The translations under genes were made by a program, and so were the position numbers. From contig NC_080582.1 of assembly GCF_029962835.1 (NCBI RefSeq), positions 77,310,177-77,374,176 of the forward strand: DNA of 64,000 bases. Reading direction: 5' to 3'. The notes under the pieces were generated by a model. That model did no database searches. It was not told the DNA's origin and was given only the letters and a program-made list of their open reading frames with translations. Shown piece after piece: positions 46,650 through 58,429 of the stretch. Within the stretch, counting starts at the first letter, position 1. Each line of letters starts with the position of its first letter. Source of the stretch: Magnolia sinica. Lineage: Eukaryota > Streptophyta > Magnoliopsida > Magnoliales > Magnoliaceae.

Positions 46650-48310
46650 TAGCGCTTTATGCATGGGGGCAATTTCAAGGGTAAATATGTTTGATTTTTT
46701 TTTTTTTTTTAAAGGTGTCAGGAGGCTAGATATGGCATTTGTTTAAGCTTACCAATTTTGGGGGTGTTTGGCAATATCATGGGGCTAATACGGTTAAAAT
46801 CCATATATTCTGTTGTATCCTATTTATGGCTATTCCGGGAAATCCAATAGGAGGGCGACATGTGACATCGTTTGAGGAATAAGAAGTGGATGAAAAGATC
46901 TTCAAGATACTCGAAGTACTTTTTGCAGGATTATGGTTGACTTAATTTCAGTTTTACATATCAGGGGATGGTCGACAGAGTGTTTTGGTTGAGTTATGAG
47001 CGAAGAGAGAAATATGGTCGAACTATTCAAAATACAAAAGGCGCGCGCGACCAAGAGGAAGAAAGTTTTGGCTGATAGAAGAGAAATCGTCATAAAAAAA
47101 ATGTAATAAAAGAAGGATTTAGATAAGAGAATGATCTATAAAGACTTTTCAACTATCGTAATCGTTATAGTATTGGAAGAATGATTTGAAAGAACAAGTT
47201 GCAACGGAACTCTATAAATATTAGATGAATCCAACACAACAAAAAACACAACACAAAAACCATTCAAACAAAATTTATCAACTTATCTTTTATCTCAACT
47301 TATTCTACGAATAGCAATAATCCAATAGCGTTAATTCTTAACTGTGCTCTTTAATTATAATCCAAATATATGCTCATACATTATATTTGTTATTTATATT
47401 ATATTACACAATTCTTTCAAGAGACATTTTTACAATTGATACTAGTGACCAAAGCACTGACATTCTAAAAGTCCTTTCTTGTGGATGGTACAAGGTAATC
47501 CATCTACCCTCCGACTATCACCTAATCATGATCAAATTTTATGAGTGGCCGAGTAAGCAATCAAAATCTGGACATATATATTAGATGTATTTGCTTATTT
47601 TAATGAGTGGAGTCGAAGTTGATCGATATAGAAGAAGCCACTACATTTGTTCAGGCATGCCTAGAGCAATACAAGTGACCAAAAGCAAACCGTACTTTAA
47701 ACATATTCGGCTTAGAAGAAGGCCAAATATTCCATCGATGACAGTGCATGGGGCCATACACAGGTAGACCCGTCAAATCCACGGACTTGGACCAGTGAAA
47801 AATGGGCCCCACTGGTATAAACTGAAACCCTAATTACCGTACAAACTCTCTGCTCGGGCACTTACATGAGGTAGACAAAAAGCAAAGCAAAAATATAGCT
47901 ACTTGCATAAAGAACGGGCTTTGGATGGAAAAAGTTAAGAGTGACAAGGTATTATTCCAGAACACTCACTATTGTGCTTTTGATTATCCATTTTACAAGC
48001 GTTGCAATGCCTCATTTAGCAAAGGAAAATGATCAGTGGCCTAAAAACACACGTAAAATGAGAATCGCTCGATTTAATCCAACGGTTGTTACTATTCATT
48101 CACTCCAACACCCATCTTTCTGTAAAACCGGACTAACGATTGCAACCTTAAAAAAAAAACAAAAAAAAAAACACGAAAGACAATCTTGATGAGAGGGACA
48201 GCAGGATTTTTGGGTTATAAATGTTCACCGTGCACCTACCCAATGAACGGACAGGATCTCTCGTGCCCGTGAGAAGATTGTTAACGTTTCACCATTGAAA
48301 TATTTTGTAC
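46650..48310. other. No gene recognised
   Basis: Mostly AT-rich. CTCTATAAATATT at 47211 looks like a TATA box, followed by an A-rich leader-like stretch, but no open frame follows. An open stretch at 47941-48189 has a hydrophobic start (TIVLLIIHFTSVAM) but begins at GTG, has a stop just upstream and runs into poly-lysine from an A-tract, so I do not call it a gene. Confidence 0.4.
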
Positions 48311-48322
48311 GGAGAAAATTAC

Positions 48323-48432
48323 CGCTGTAGACGCCACCTTTTATCCAGCTTCTTTTATGGGCGGTTCAAAACTTAACCTCTGTAGACGCCACCTTTTATC
48401 CAGCTTCTGTTATGGGCAGTTCAAAACTTACC
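48323..48432 (+). repeat. 55-bp direct duplication
   Basis: Two adjacent copies of a unit starting with CTGTAGACGCCACCTTTTAT and containing ATGGGC(G/A)GTTCAAAACTTA, differing at about three positions. It lies upstream of the ULP-like gene, next to GGAGAAAATTACCG, a possible element terminus. Confidence 0.8.
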
Positions 48433-49259
48433 TTCCCAACTTAGACCTTTCAGGTATGGCTACACGGGGTGAGCATTTGAGGACGAAAATACCCCTGCTC
48501 TTCACTGCCGTTGATTTCACTCATGTTGTTTTCACTCCATTTCCTCGCTCCATTTCCACTAAGAAAGAGACAAAATCCTTTTTTCCGGCGCAAAAATCCC
48601 TCCATTGGATCGCACCATTCTCCCGTTAGATTGCATCCTTTCCAGACATCAGCATTTTCTCATTTTTTGAAAATGGTCAGTCTACTGAAGAAAGCACGCA
48701 CCACAGGTATATTTTAATATATTGCCCTAAACGGAGTAAATTTTTTGTGGGCAATTAAACTGTTGGATGAAGCTAGCATCTGGGTTCTTGGTTCATCTAT
48801 GTATACATCATCTGATGAATATGATAGATTACAAATAAAACATCATTGTGGGGCACAACAAGCTTTCTACGGTTGAATCACTGTTTCATTTTGTATGATC
48901 CACCTAATATTTGGATATGCTACGTACGATTTTGGGCTTAAACCCTTAATATAGATGGAAAAATGGATGAATGTCGTGGATAGTCCACATACATTCAAGG
49001 TGGGTCCAAAGCAGTTAACTCAGTACAATAAAAGCGTACTGATCAAATTGATTTCCAATTTCAAGAGTTCTTGGTCTATTTGACGTATTTCTCGGCATTA
49101 TGCTCAAGTTGTCGCCGACATTCCCGGTTCATGATTGGTTGAATTCCTTGAGTAGTTCATGAATTTGACAGACAAATGATAAAGATATGACCAAGAACAT
49201 CCACAGATTCATATGATGTAACGGAAAATCTATGAACCGCTTTGTCATTTTCAATAATT

Positions 49260-49960
49260 GCTCGGTCAACTTCACCGAAGTACCCATTGAATTTCATGTG
49301 AAGCTTGTTCAATTATGTATTAGGCTAGTTCAATTTCATTTCAAGTTCATTGAAATTCATGTTACCCTCACCGAATTTCATGTTAGCATCGCTGAATTTC
49401 ATGTTTCTCTCGCTCAATTTCTAGGTTGCCTTGCTCAAATTTCAGTTTGTCTCGCTCAAATTTCAGTTTGCCTCGCTCAATGTTAATTAAGTTTGCCCCG
49501 CTCAATTTTCAGTTTACCCCGCTCAATTTCTAAGTTTCCCCACTCAATTTCTAGTTTGCCCCGCTCAATTTCCAGTTTGCCCAACTCAATTTCTAGGTTG
49601 CCTTGCTCAAATTTCATTTTGCCCCGCTCAATTTCAAGTTTGCCCCGCTCAATTTCCAGTTTCCCCCACTCAATTTCCAGTTTGCCTCGCTCAATTTCAA
49701 GTTTGACCCACTCAATTTCCAGTTTGCCCTGCTCAATTTCATGTTTGACCTGCTCAATTTCCAGTTTGCCCCGCTCAATTTCCAGTTTGCCCAGCTCAAT
49801 TTCAAGTTTGCCCTGTTCAATTTCCTATTTGCCCGGCTCAATTTCTAGGTTGCCTCGCTCATTTTTTCAAAATTTCTCTTTCAATTTCTAGGTTGCCTCA
49901 CTCGATTTATAGGTCGCCTCACTCATTTTCTAGTTTGCCTTGCTCATTTTGATAGTTTGC
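49260..49960 (+). repeat. 21-bp tandem repeats in intron 1
   Basis: About 30 units of CTCAATTTCCAGTTTGCCCCG with substitutions, tight from 49490 to 49860 and diverged on the left side. Because 21 is a multiple of three, long open frames appear on both strands (for example SLPRSIS repeats); these are by-products. Confidence 0.95.
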
Positions 49961-50179
49961 CTTGCTCATTGATATTCAAGATAAACATCTCCATCCCATA
50001 TTATCTTCCGCTTAATTCCAAGTTTTTTTTTTTGCAAATCTCTCAAACTCTACTGTCACCGCACCAATAAATTCATTGACGAACATGTTCTCCCCAGGTC
50101 CATATAACATTATGTTTGTGATGGTGCCGTTAGGCAATAAAATTTGGAACTTGAACACTTCCTCTCCCGCTCATCTGAG

Positions 50180-50480
50180 GATTCTACTTTGCCCCGCTCA
50201 ATTTTAAGTTTGCCTCACTCAATTTCAAGTTTGCCCTGCTCAATTTCTAGTTTGTCCCGCTCAATTTCCTGTTTGCCCCGCTTAATTTTAAGTTTGCCCT
50301 GCTCAATTTCCTGTTTGCCCTATTTAATTTCTAGGTTGCTTCGCTTATTTTTCCAGTTTGCTTCACTCAATTTCTATGTTGGCCCGCTTAATTTATAGGT
50401 CGCCTCTCTCATTTTTTAGTTTGCCTTGCTCATTTTGATAGTTTGCTTCACTCGTTTTGATAGTTTGTCTTGCTCAATTT
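50180..50480 (+). repeat. 21-bp tandem repeats, second block
   Basis: About 14 units of the same CTCAATTTC/GTTTGCC repeat, separated from the first block by about 220 bp that lacks it. Both blocks are within the first intron of the ULP-like gene. Confidence 0.9.
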
Positions 50481-53400
50481 CTATCTCGATTTCATATGAA
50501 GCTTGTTCAAATTCATCTAATGCTATATTGTTTTTAATTATGTCTTATTTCGTACATTATGATTCACTAAGTATCTTGTGAGCTTTATGTTTGATATGTT
50601 TTCCAATTCATGTTTGCAGGTGACAAATCTTCTGCCGGAATCCCAAACCCAACCTCTAGGTGTATACTGAAATGGTGGTTTGACAAGGTCAAGGGTAGAG
50701 TGGAGAAGCATGATAGTCGGCTAAATTTGTTTACCTAATCCCCATTTTCTTTTTTATTGCATATTTCATCATTTATATTTATAGGGGCTTTATTTCACCT
50801 TCTTTTTCTAAGATATAAAAGTGATCTGGTATTTAAGATTAGGGGGAGACGATTGCAGTTCACGGAGATAGACTTCGCCCTTATTACAGGGCTTAAGACT
50901 GGAGAGCTTACAATACCGAAAAATCGTCCCACTACGAGTATATTAAGAGACAAATACTTCAAAGAATATCCAATTTTAAAGAAGCACTTAATGTATGTGT
51001 TTGAAAGATTAGTTGACACCTATAAGTATGAGGATGTCGTGAATGTTGCCCTACTTATGATTGTGGAGTGCTTTGTTAGGGGAACCAATCCGAAAACCAT
51101 GTGTAGCATGGATTATATTCACTTGGTCAACTCACTAGATGATTTATATAGCTATCCTTCGGGTAGTTTTGCCATACTATATAATGTCACAAGGAGTTGA
51201 AGTTGGCATTGTCGCATCAAGTGCTTCTCGTTACACTGTATATGGTTGCGTCCTTCCTCTACAAGTAAAAACACTTCTTATTTTCTACATGATTACAATT
51301 TATAGTCAATTGTGAATTTTTAACCTAGTGCAACATCATGACAAATATGGGCAGTATAGAGAGTACCGGCCCTAAAAGAGTGTTGTTTCGTATGTTCCTT
51401 ATTAAATTCCACGCGTCATTCAATATCGAGGCTGAAAGGGTTGGAGGTACAACAAAATACATGCTATTTTCGAGAGTAAAGCTGTAAGTATATATATTTC
51501 TCTGACATTTAATTTGTTTAATTTGACATATACACTTTTTTTTTTATTAACATTAGTCTTTCTTCTTTTACAGATATTGGTAGTAATGACCTTAGAACCC
51601 ATCCTGTGAGAATAGAAAACGGACGTCATTCGCTTGGTCCGTGATAGTTTCCAGGTGAGATGTTATGAAAATTGAACTATATTTTTACTGCTTTAATTCG
51701 ACCGGTCCGTAATTCCAATGCCATTATAAAAGTATCCCAACTCTTACATATCCACTGATACATTTTGTAGGTTATTGAAACCCAGGAAGATGAGGAGGAG
51801 AGTAATGAAAATGATTATGAGGAGGATGATGGAGTAGATGAAAATGATGAAAAAGATGTGGAGGGAGAGGGACTGAGGGGGGATATTATGAAGCATGTTC
51901 TTTTTATGGATGAATTCAGGGTTGAGAGGGAAGAGTTGAAGAAGGAGAGAGATGAATTGAAGGAGATGGAAGAATTGAGGAAATTAAGAGAAGGAAAGAA
52001 GAAAGGCTCGATGAGAAGGAGGCGTTGCTGAAAGAAAAAGAAGCATTGAAGATGGAGAGAGAGGAGTTGAATGAGAGAGCGCAATTGAAGAGGGAGAAGA
52101 AATTATTATTTTTAAGGAGAATGAAAAGTTAGCGAAGGAGAGAGAGGAGTTCATTAAGGAGAAGGAAGATTATTGTACATAGAGTGTGCATTTTATGAGG
52201 GAGGAGGGTGAGGAGTTGAAAAAGAGAGGGGAAGTAGATGATATTGAAGAGAAAGAACATGGACATGGGGAGTTGGAGGTGCAATCGTATAGTACTACTG
52301 AGGGTAATGATTGGATGAAGCACCCATTTCTCATCCCGTTTATCGAAGGAGAACTAAAAGGGTACTGAAGCTATTATATTATAAGGTTTCTCTGTACTTG
52401 TCCTTGTCTACATTTGATACAACCCCTGCTTTGGTTTCCAAACCTGAGCAAGCAACAACTTTTACTACTTCTCCGATACCATTTTCTGTACAAATGGATC
52501 CATTCAGGATGCCATCAACACAGGAATTGAAAGAACTATAGGACTGGTATGAAGTGAACAAAGATATGACAATGGGTTATAGGTTCAATACCATATGGGT
52601 AAAGGATGCGTGGGTTGATAGTGTGATAAACATTACTAATTCTGATGTTATATGCATTGATTTACATATATTTATTTCTTATATTAAATTATAGCTAAAT
52701 CATACTATCCTATGGATTAGGCTATCGATAAATATATTGATTTCCTTGAGAAAAGGCAATCTGACCTTTCAATATTATATCCTCAGGATTGCAAGTTTTG
52801 TCCCACATATTTTACAGTAATTGTTTAATTCAGACAATCTTTAATCTATTTTCATTTTTTATTTTCTTACTTGTATTGATCTTTGATCATGTTTGTAGCA
52901 GCAATGCCTTGAGGCAAGTTTGCCAATTTTGATCGCATACTGGGACTCTAAGTCAGCGTTGGAACGTGCCCCGCTAATAGACGAGATAAGCACAGCCTAC
53001 GTAGTTGCTAAGCAGCGGGATAAACCATACGCCAAGGCGATTTGGTGTTATAAACGGGTAATGCATTCGTCACAAAACATTAACTGTGGCTGTAATGTGT
53101 TCTCTCATGTTTTGACTAATATATTATTTTATGAATCATGGACAGGTGTATGCGCCCGTGAACCATGATAATTCGCATTGGTTCTTAATGGTCATTTATC
53201 TTAGAGAAAGAGAGATTGTTATCGTGGATAGTTTCCACACAAATGCATTATTAAAGTACAAGGAGAAGATCAAAGCGATGACCGAGGTGCTCCTCATTAT
53301 CTTCTATGCCACTGGAGACAACACTACGCTTAAAGGGAAGAAGTGGACCACCAAAGTTGATAAATCGGTACTGAAGCGGGACAATAGTTATGACTGCGAC

Positions 53401-53805
53401 ATATTCGTAATGAAATTCATCGACATATTGTGTAGCGGTCTCACCTTGACGGGAACAAACATGCAAAAATTCACCACCGTTTGGAGGAAGTTTTGTGAGA
53501 TGTTGTATTATATACATTGTTTGATACATCTTGTACCATTTTAACTGAATAAAATTTATAATCAATAAATATTTATAACCTGTAATTATTCCCCACTCAT
53601 GTTGTATTATCCATTTCCGAAGGGTCGTGGTTGTCATACCCCGTGTGTATGACAATCATGACCCATTGTTCGTCATATCTATGATCCTTCCCTTCAGAAT
53701 TAGCGCGACCCTTCAGAATCAGCACTACACTCTTTTTCAGGAAATCACATTAATGTCACTACTTTCCCATAATCACTTCGGAATCAACGCGACCCTTCGG
53801 ATTGT

Positions 53806-54045
53806 TTGACTAGCCTATAAAAGTGGTACTTGGGTTTCAAATTACTTTCACAAGCTAATCGAGTCATTCTCGCGTTCTTCCTTTATGGGTGATCCCTTCC
53901 CTTTCCTTAGGGATGTTGACGATCTTCTGGAAGATTAATGGCCTCCATAGGAAATTCTGAAGGAACTTTCTCAACAGAGTTTTTCAGCTCGCTGGGTGCT
54001 TATTAAAGAGAATTGTTCTTCATATTGTATTGTAGTTATGGTCAT
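53806..54045 (+). other. Promoter-like segment with a short broken ORF
   Basis: CCTATAAAAG at 53814 is a good TATA box. 72 bp later an ATG (53886) opens MGDPFPFLRDVDDLLED, then a stop. The same frame continues past a second stop as EILKELSQQSFSARWVLIKE and further. Pieces of the latter part recur at 54422-54640 (inverted then direct) and 58231-58319. It may be the start of a second, broken gene of the same element. No family was recognised. Confidence 0.3.
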
Positions 54046-54154
54046 GTTTGTCAGCAGCTTTATCTTCTCTTCTGCCAGTGATAGAAGTGAGAGTGCAGCT
54101 TTAGCTTCTCTTTTAGCAGTCACAGAAGTGAGTGTAGTTTTAGCTTCTCTTCTG

Positions 54155-54440
54155 GTAGTGACTGTGTTATATGGGTTGTGATTTGCATGGGTTGTAGTTG
54201 TCATGTTATATGGGTCATGGTTGTTACATTATATGAATCGTGGTTGTTATGATATATGGGTCGTGGTTGTCATGTTATATGGGTTGTGGTTGTCATGTTA
54301 TATGGGTTGCGGTTATTGCATGTTCACCACGACCCGTATAACATGATAACTACAACCTATATAATTAACGTAATAACCACGACCCATATAACGTAACAAC
54401 CACAACTCATATAACATGACAACCACAACCATAATTACAA
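54155..54440 (+). repeat. Minisatellite array, GGGTCGTGGTTGTCATGTTATAT type, with strand switch
   Basis: Units of about 22 bp (GTTATATGGGTCGTGGTTGTC) run to about 54315 and then invert (ACCACGACCCGTATAACATG) to about 54435. The GGTCGTGGTTGTCATG core is shared with the arrays at 33.9-34.2 and 44.8-45.2 kb. Confidence 0.85.
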
Positions 54441-54640
54441 TATAATATGAATAATAGTTCTCTTCAACGGGCACCCAACTAGCTGAAAAACTCTATTGAG
54501 AATGTCTTATTTAAGCTTGATCTTTTCAACAAAGTTTTTGGTTAGGCTAAAACAAGACATTCTCAACAGAGTTTTTCAACTCGTTGGGTGCCCATTAAAG
54601 AGAATTGTTATTCATATTGTATTGTAATTATGGTTGTAAA
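54422..54640. repeat. Inverted repeat (~85-bp arms)
   Basis: AACTCTATTGAGAATGTCTT (54491) is the near-complement of AAGACATTCTCAACAGAGTT (54554). The similarity extends outward through GGGCACCCAAC/GTTGGGTGCCC and CAATATGAATAA-like sequence. The loop is about 45 bp, so the transcript or single strand could fold into a long hairpin. Confidence 0.85.
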
Positions 54641-54751
54641 GGACAACTCTGTAGCTCAATGACAGAAATGGTACGCCCCTGGTCATCAATGGGAAATCCC
54701 ATGGATCGTGGTTGTCATAGATCGTAGTTACAATGTAATATGGGGTCGTGG
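54552..54751 (+). repeat. 200-bp direct repeat, left copy
   Basis: Identical by eye over 200 bp to 58230-58429. It starts ACAAGACATTCTCAACAGAG and ends TATGGGGTCGTGG. The two copies bracket an LTR fragment. Confidence 0.95.
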
Positions 54752-57700
54752 CTTGCGCAGAACCGATACCCAGTGCAAGAAGATGCCGATCGCGTTTATT
54801 GAGAAACACTCCTGATTTGAGGAATCTCTACTATTAGTCCCATCAATCAACCATCAAAGCACCCCATACCTCAAGTACATCAACCCATCACCACCTTTTA
54901 CAAAAGTCCACCTTTCTTTCCACCTCACCACTCCTCTTTTCCAAATTTCAACAACAACCATACCTCTTTTTACCATTTTCAACCCAAACCATCCCCCATC
55001 ACTCCATCACCCTATCTCACTCCCTCTCTCTCTCTCCCTTACAAGTCTCTCTCTCATTCAAACTCTCCCATAGCAAGTCCCATACGTATGGTCCTCCCAT
55101 GGTGAGAAAACTTCCTTTGTGAGGTCCACCTTTCCCACCCCTTCATCTCTCATCTCAACCATCCATTTCCCATCTTCCACCATCAAAGGGTAGTACAAGG
55201 AGCTAAGGAAGCCTAGGGAGCAAGAAGATCAAGTGGTGGGTGCCTTGATAGGGTAGATTTTCATATTTTTAAGATGGGCCAAGTGAGGCCAACCGATCAA
55301 TGGTTTGGATCTCACTTTGGACCCTAAGATGTGGCCGATGGCCCACTTGGATCATCATGATCATTCCATGATGGGGCCATTCTCCATGGACCCCATCATG
55401 ATGTTTATTTTCTTGTATATTTAGGGTCATCCAGACCGTTTAATTTGGTGGAGAAGGGATCTCCACCGTTGGATTTAATTTTAATGGGCCACATAAGATG
55501 GGACCCACTTGATGTATGATTTAGTGCAAGGGAGGGCCCATAGTGCCGGGGTCCCTCCATCACACGGTCTCACTCTCTATATCTCTCCCTTTTTGTTTTA
55601 TTTTTATTTTATTTTATTTTTATAAGGTCGTATGGCCTGCTTGAATGGACCCCACCATGCAGTAAGTATTTTATTTGAGTGGGGCCCACCTTATAAGTAT
55701 AGTGCCCATGCCACTCATCAGTGGTGGCCCACCTGAACAGGCCCGCCTCAAATGGTAAGACCGTCCAGCGTCCCTGGACGCTGGACGTTTAAATGGGAAA
55801 AACATAAATATATTATTTTTTTTAGGCCTTGGAGTGGTCCACTCATGTAGGCCCCACCTTGATGTATGTATTAAATCCGTGCCGTTCATTCCTTTCCTAA
55901 GACGATTTTAAGCGTTGAGCCAGGAGGTGGGATCCATCAGACCCTCAGGCGGGCCATACCATACCAAAAGGTGGTTTTCACCATTGAAACCTCCCCTGAT
56001 GGGTTGTACGTTGGAACATGTCCAATATTGGACTTGTTTTGCTCGTAGTGAGCCATAGAAGAACAATGGACGGAGTGGATTCACTTGACGCGGACCCCAC
56101 CTATAAAAATTCTTAGATTTTCAAAAAAAAAGCTACCTGCGCACCAGTGCTCGGGCGAGCGGGCGGGCGTCAGCCACCCACGGCTGTAGCCGTGGGCCCC
56201 ACCTTGGTGTTTATATGCTATCTAAACCGTTCATAGGGTGGGCCACTACCTGACGTGGGCCCACCCCAAAAATCATACTGATCCAAGACTCGGGTGGCCC
56301 ACATCAAAGGAAACAGTGGGAATTGGACTCTACCGTTGGAACTCCTCTTGGGCCCACAGAAGTTTTGGATCCGGGTGGAAATTTGTGTCCACCCTTCATC
56401 TAGGCCTATGTGGCCCTATCAACGGGTGGGATGGTATGTAAACTTTAGGGTGGGCCCCACATGGAGCCCACAATGATGCATGTGTTTTGGGCACCGTCCA
56501 GGCAGACGGTGGGGCCAGCTTTGATGTTTGTGTTTTTCCCCACCGTCCAGGGACGGTGGGCCCATGGGCACGTGCGTGTGTGGTGCGTGCAGGTGTGGTG
56601 TGTGCGTGAGTATATTTATATATATATACATATATATATAATATTATATGATATATAATATTATATGTACTGTATGTACATTATATATATATATATATAT
56701 ATATTTTTATTGGCATGGGAGGACCATTTCATTACTTGTGGCCTATGGTTGAGGCCCACTTTGATTTATATATAAGGCCCATGGGTCGAGGCCCATTAAA
56801 ATGTAATGGGACTAATGGGTTGAGGCCCATTTGATGCACGTATGGGGCCCAATTGGCGGGGCCCATTTGATATATATAAGGCCCATCCCTACACAATTTA
56901 TGTAATGATGTTTACGTCAGGGCTATGCCTTGGGAGCAATGGTGGTTCGACGCCCACATTGCAAGTATAGTGTGGTTAAATGTCCGCATTATGACATTCC
57001 CTAAGGCCCATTGTTAAGCTCGTGCGTGTTATGTGTAGGCCGTCTAGGCCCACCTTTGTTATGTACATCATCCATCCTATATAGCATGTTTAATTCCATG
57101 ATTCATGATCATATGCATCATACGTATGCTTGATATGAGGAATGACTGATCATAGCATATGCCTTTGGGCAGATTGTTTAGGGGCTCCCGTACAGGGGGT
57201 GTTGCCCTACATGAGCGCATGATACGCGCAGGATTGCTGTATGACTGGATAGTGTGATTCATGCATTCGCATTGTGTGATATGGTTACTATACGCCCTAG
57301 CGACATCAGGGTCGTAGCCTCCACAGATGTATCGTGGTTGGCGGGATTGGATACCGGAAAATGCTGTTCTACATGGGGTGCGATAGATATCCCTGGGTGA
57401 AAGTCCCTAAACCCTTATGGTACCAGGAGGTTGCTCCAACGTCTAGACCGAGTGGATGCATGAGCGCTGATTGCCGATTACCAGACGGTTGCGTTTTCCA
57501 CTGTGTCGTGGTCGGTTGGAAGGGGGTGCGGCCTTACCCGCCCGAGAGTAGGGGGCAATGCTAGGCTGAGTTTGACCAGCTCGAGGAATGAGTCCGCTAT
57601 TGACGAGCCGAGCCCGATATTGGCAGGCGGATAGTGAGGTCTTTTCCACTCACCTTATTGCGCGCGATGGGGCGGCAATCTGGCTTGGAGTGTACTAGAC

Positions 57701-58229
57701 CCCGGTGATATTCCAGATTTGAGCCGTATTGACATGTGGACTTAGATGAGGATTTGTATGCTTGACTTTGCATTGCATGGCCTTGGTATGGCCGACATCA
57801 TTCTTTGCACCGCATGGCCTTGGTACGGCTAATGGGATTCTTAGCATTCATCAGCATGTTCCGCATTACTCTGATACTGCATGACTACATTATCACCTTG
57901 AGCATACACTTTCACCACCCTCTAAGCTTTCTATAAGCTTATGCACGACCGTTGCGTGCAGGTGACGTTGGATCGCTGGACGCGTGGCTGATCTTCTTTT
58001 GGAGTTTTGGTCTATCTTCATTGTATTTCCCTTATGCTCATTGTACTTGGAAAGTTTTTGATTATAGTGGAAATGTGATGGAGTTTTTGGTTGTTGTTTG
58101 TGGGTTATGCCTTTGGTTATGCTTATTACGAATCAAACTGATGTACAAAATCCTCCTTGTAGCATCCCAGGATCGGAACCTGGCGAATGGGCGCTGGGAG
58201 CCGAGAATGGGGTTCTACGGAGGCTGTCG
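54752..58229 (+). repeat. Interior fragment of the long gypsy LTR
   Basis: The left part (GAACCGATACCCAG, CCCATCAATCAACCATCAA) matches 34671-34800 onward, and the right part (GACGAGCCGAGCCCGATATT, CTACGGAGGCTGTCG) matches 41380-42590. The first ~200 bp and last ~60 bp of the LTR are missing, so it did not insert as an integrase-made LTR end. It includes MITE-core-like segments, a TA-rich stretch (56605-56705), and the conserved CTAAGCTTTCTATAAGCTTA at about 57923. Confidence 0.75.
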
Positions 58230-58429
58230 ACAAGACATTCTCAACAGAGTTTTTCAACTCGTTGGGTGCCCATTAAAGAGAATTGTTATTCATATTGTAT
58301 TGTAATTATGGTTGTAAAGGACAACTCTGTAGCTCAATGACAGAAATGGTACGCCCCTGGTCATCAATGGGAAATCCCATGGATCGTGGTTGTCATAGAT
58401 CGTAGTTACAATGTAATATGGGGTCGTGG
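58230..58429 (+). repeat. 200-bp direct repeat, right copy
   Basis: Partner of 54552-54751. To its right the minisatellite-like sequence (GGTCGTGGTT, TTGTCATGTTAAATGGG) continues, as it did before the insertion. Confidence 0.95.

Larger units (their letters stand above)
48673..53544 (+). pseudogene. Transposon-borne DUF1985 + ULP1 (C48) protease gene
   Basis: A multi-exon model. Exon 1 is 48673-48706 (MVSLLKKARTT) with donor G|GTATAT. Exon 2 starts at 50620 after TTTGCAG and joins in phase 1 to read GDKSSAGIPNPTS and ILKWWFDKVKGRVEKHD. From about 50781 comes a DUF1985-type region (FKIRGRRLQFTEIDFALITG), followed by a frameshift and stops near 51200. 51773-52020 encodes an acidic then highly charged coiled-coil stretch. 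The last exons (about 52716-52818, 52901-53057 and 53146-53544) encode a C48 cysteine protease: histidine in NHDNSHWFL, aspartate in IVIVDSF and cysteine in NSYDCDIF, with acceptor CAG|GTGTATGCG. The family removes SUMO-like modifiers. The oxyanion-hole glutamine position is arginine. Such DUF1985-ULP genes ride on Mutator-like elements (Kaonashi type) in plants; I saw no transposase here. Confidence 0.7.

Noticed and set aside
46850-47600. TATA box and A-rich leader at 47.2 kb as an LTR or virus-like promoter
   Set aside because: No partner LTR, primer site or coding region was found, so nothing beyond a TATA-like motif is supported.
47941-48189. Possible small secreted protein (hydrophobic start TIVLLIIHF)
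   Set aside because: The frame begins at GTG with a stop just upstream, has no ATG before the hydrophobic stretch, and ends in lysines encoded by an A-tract.
49493-49891. Long open frames over 49.2-50.4 kb on both strands
   Set aside because: They come from the 21-bp tandem repeat, whose period is a multiple of three; no start, family or splice evidence supports a protein.
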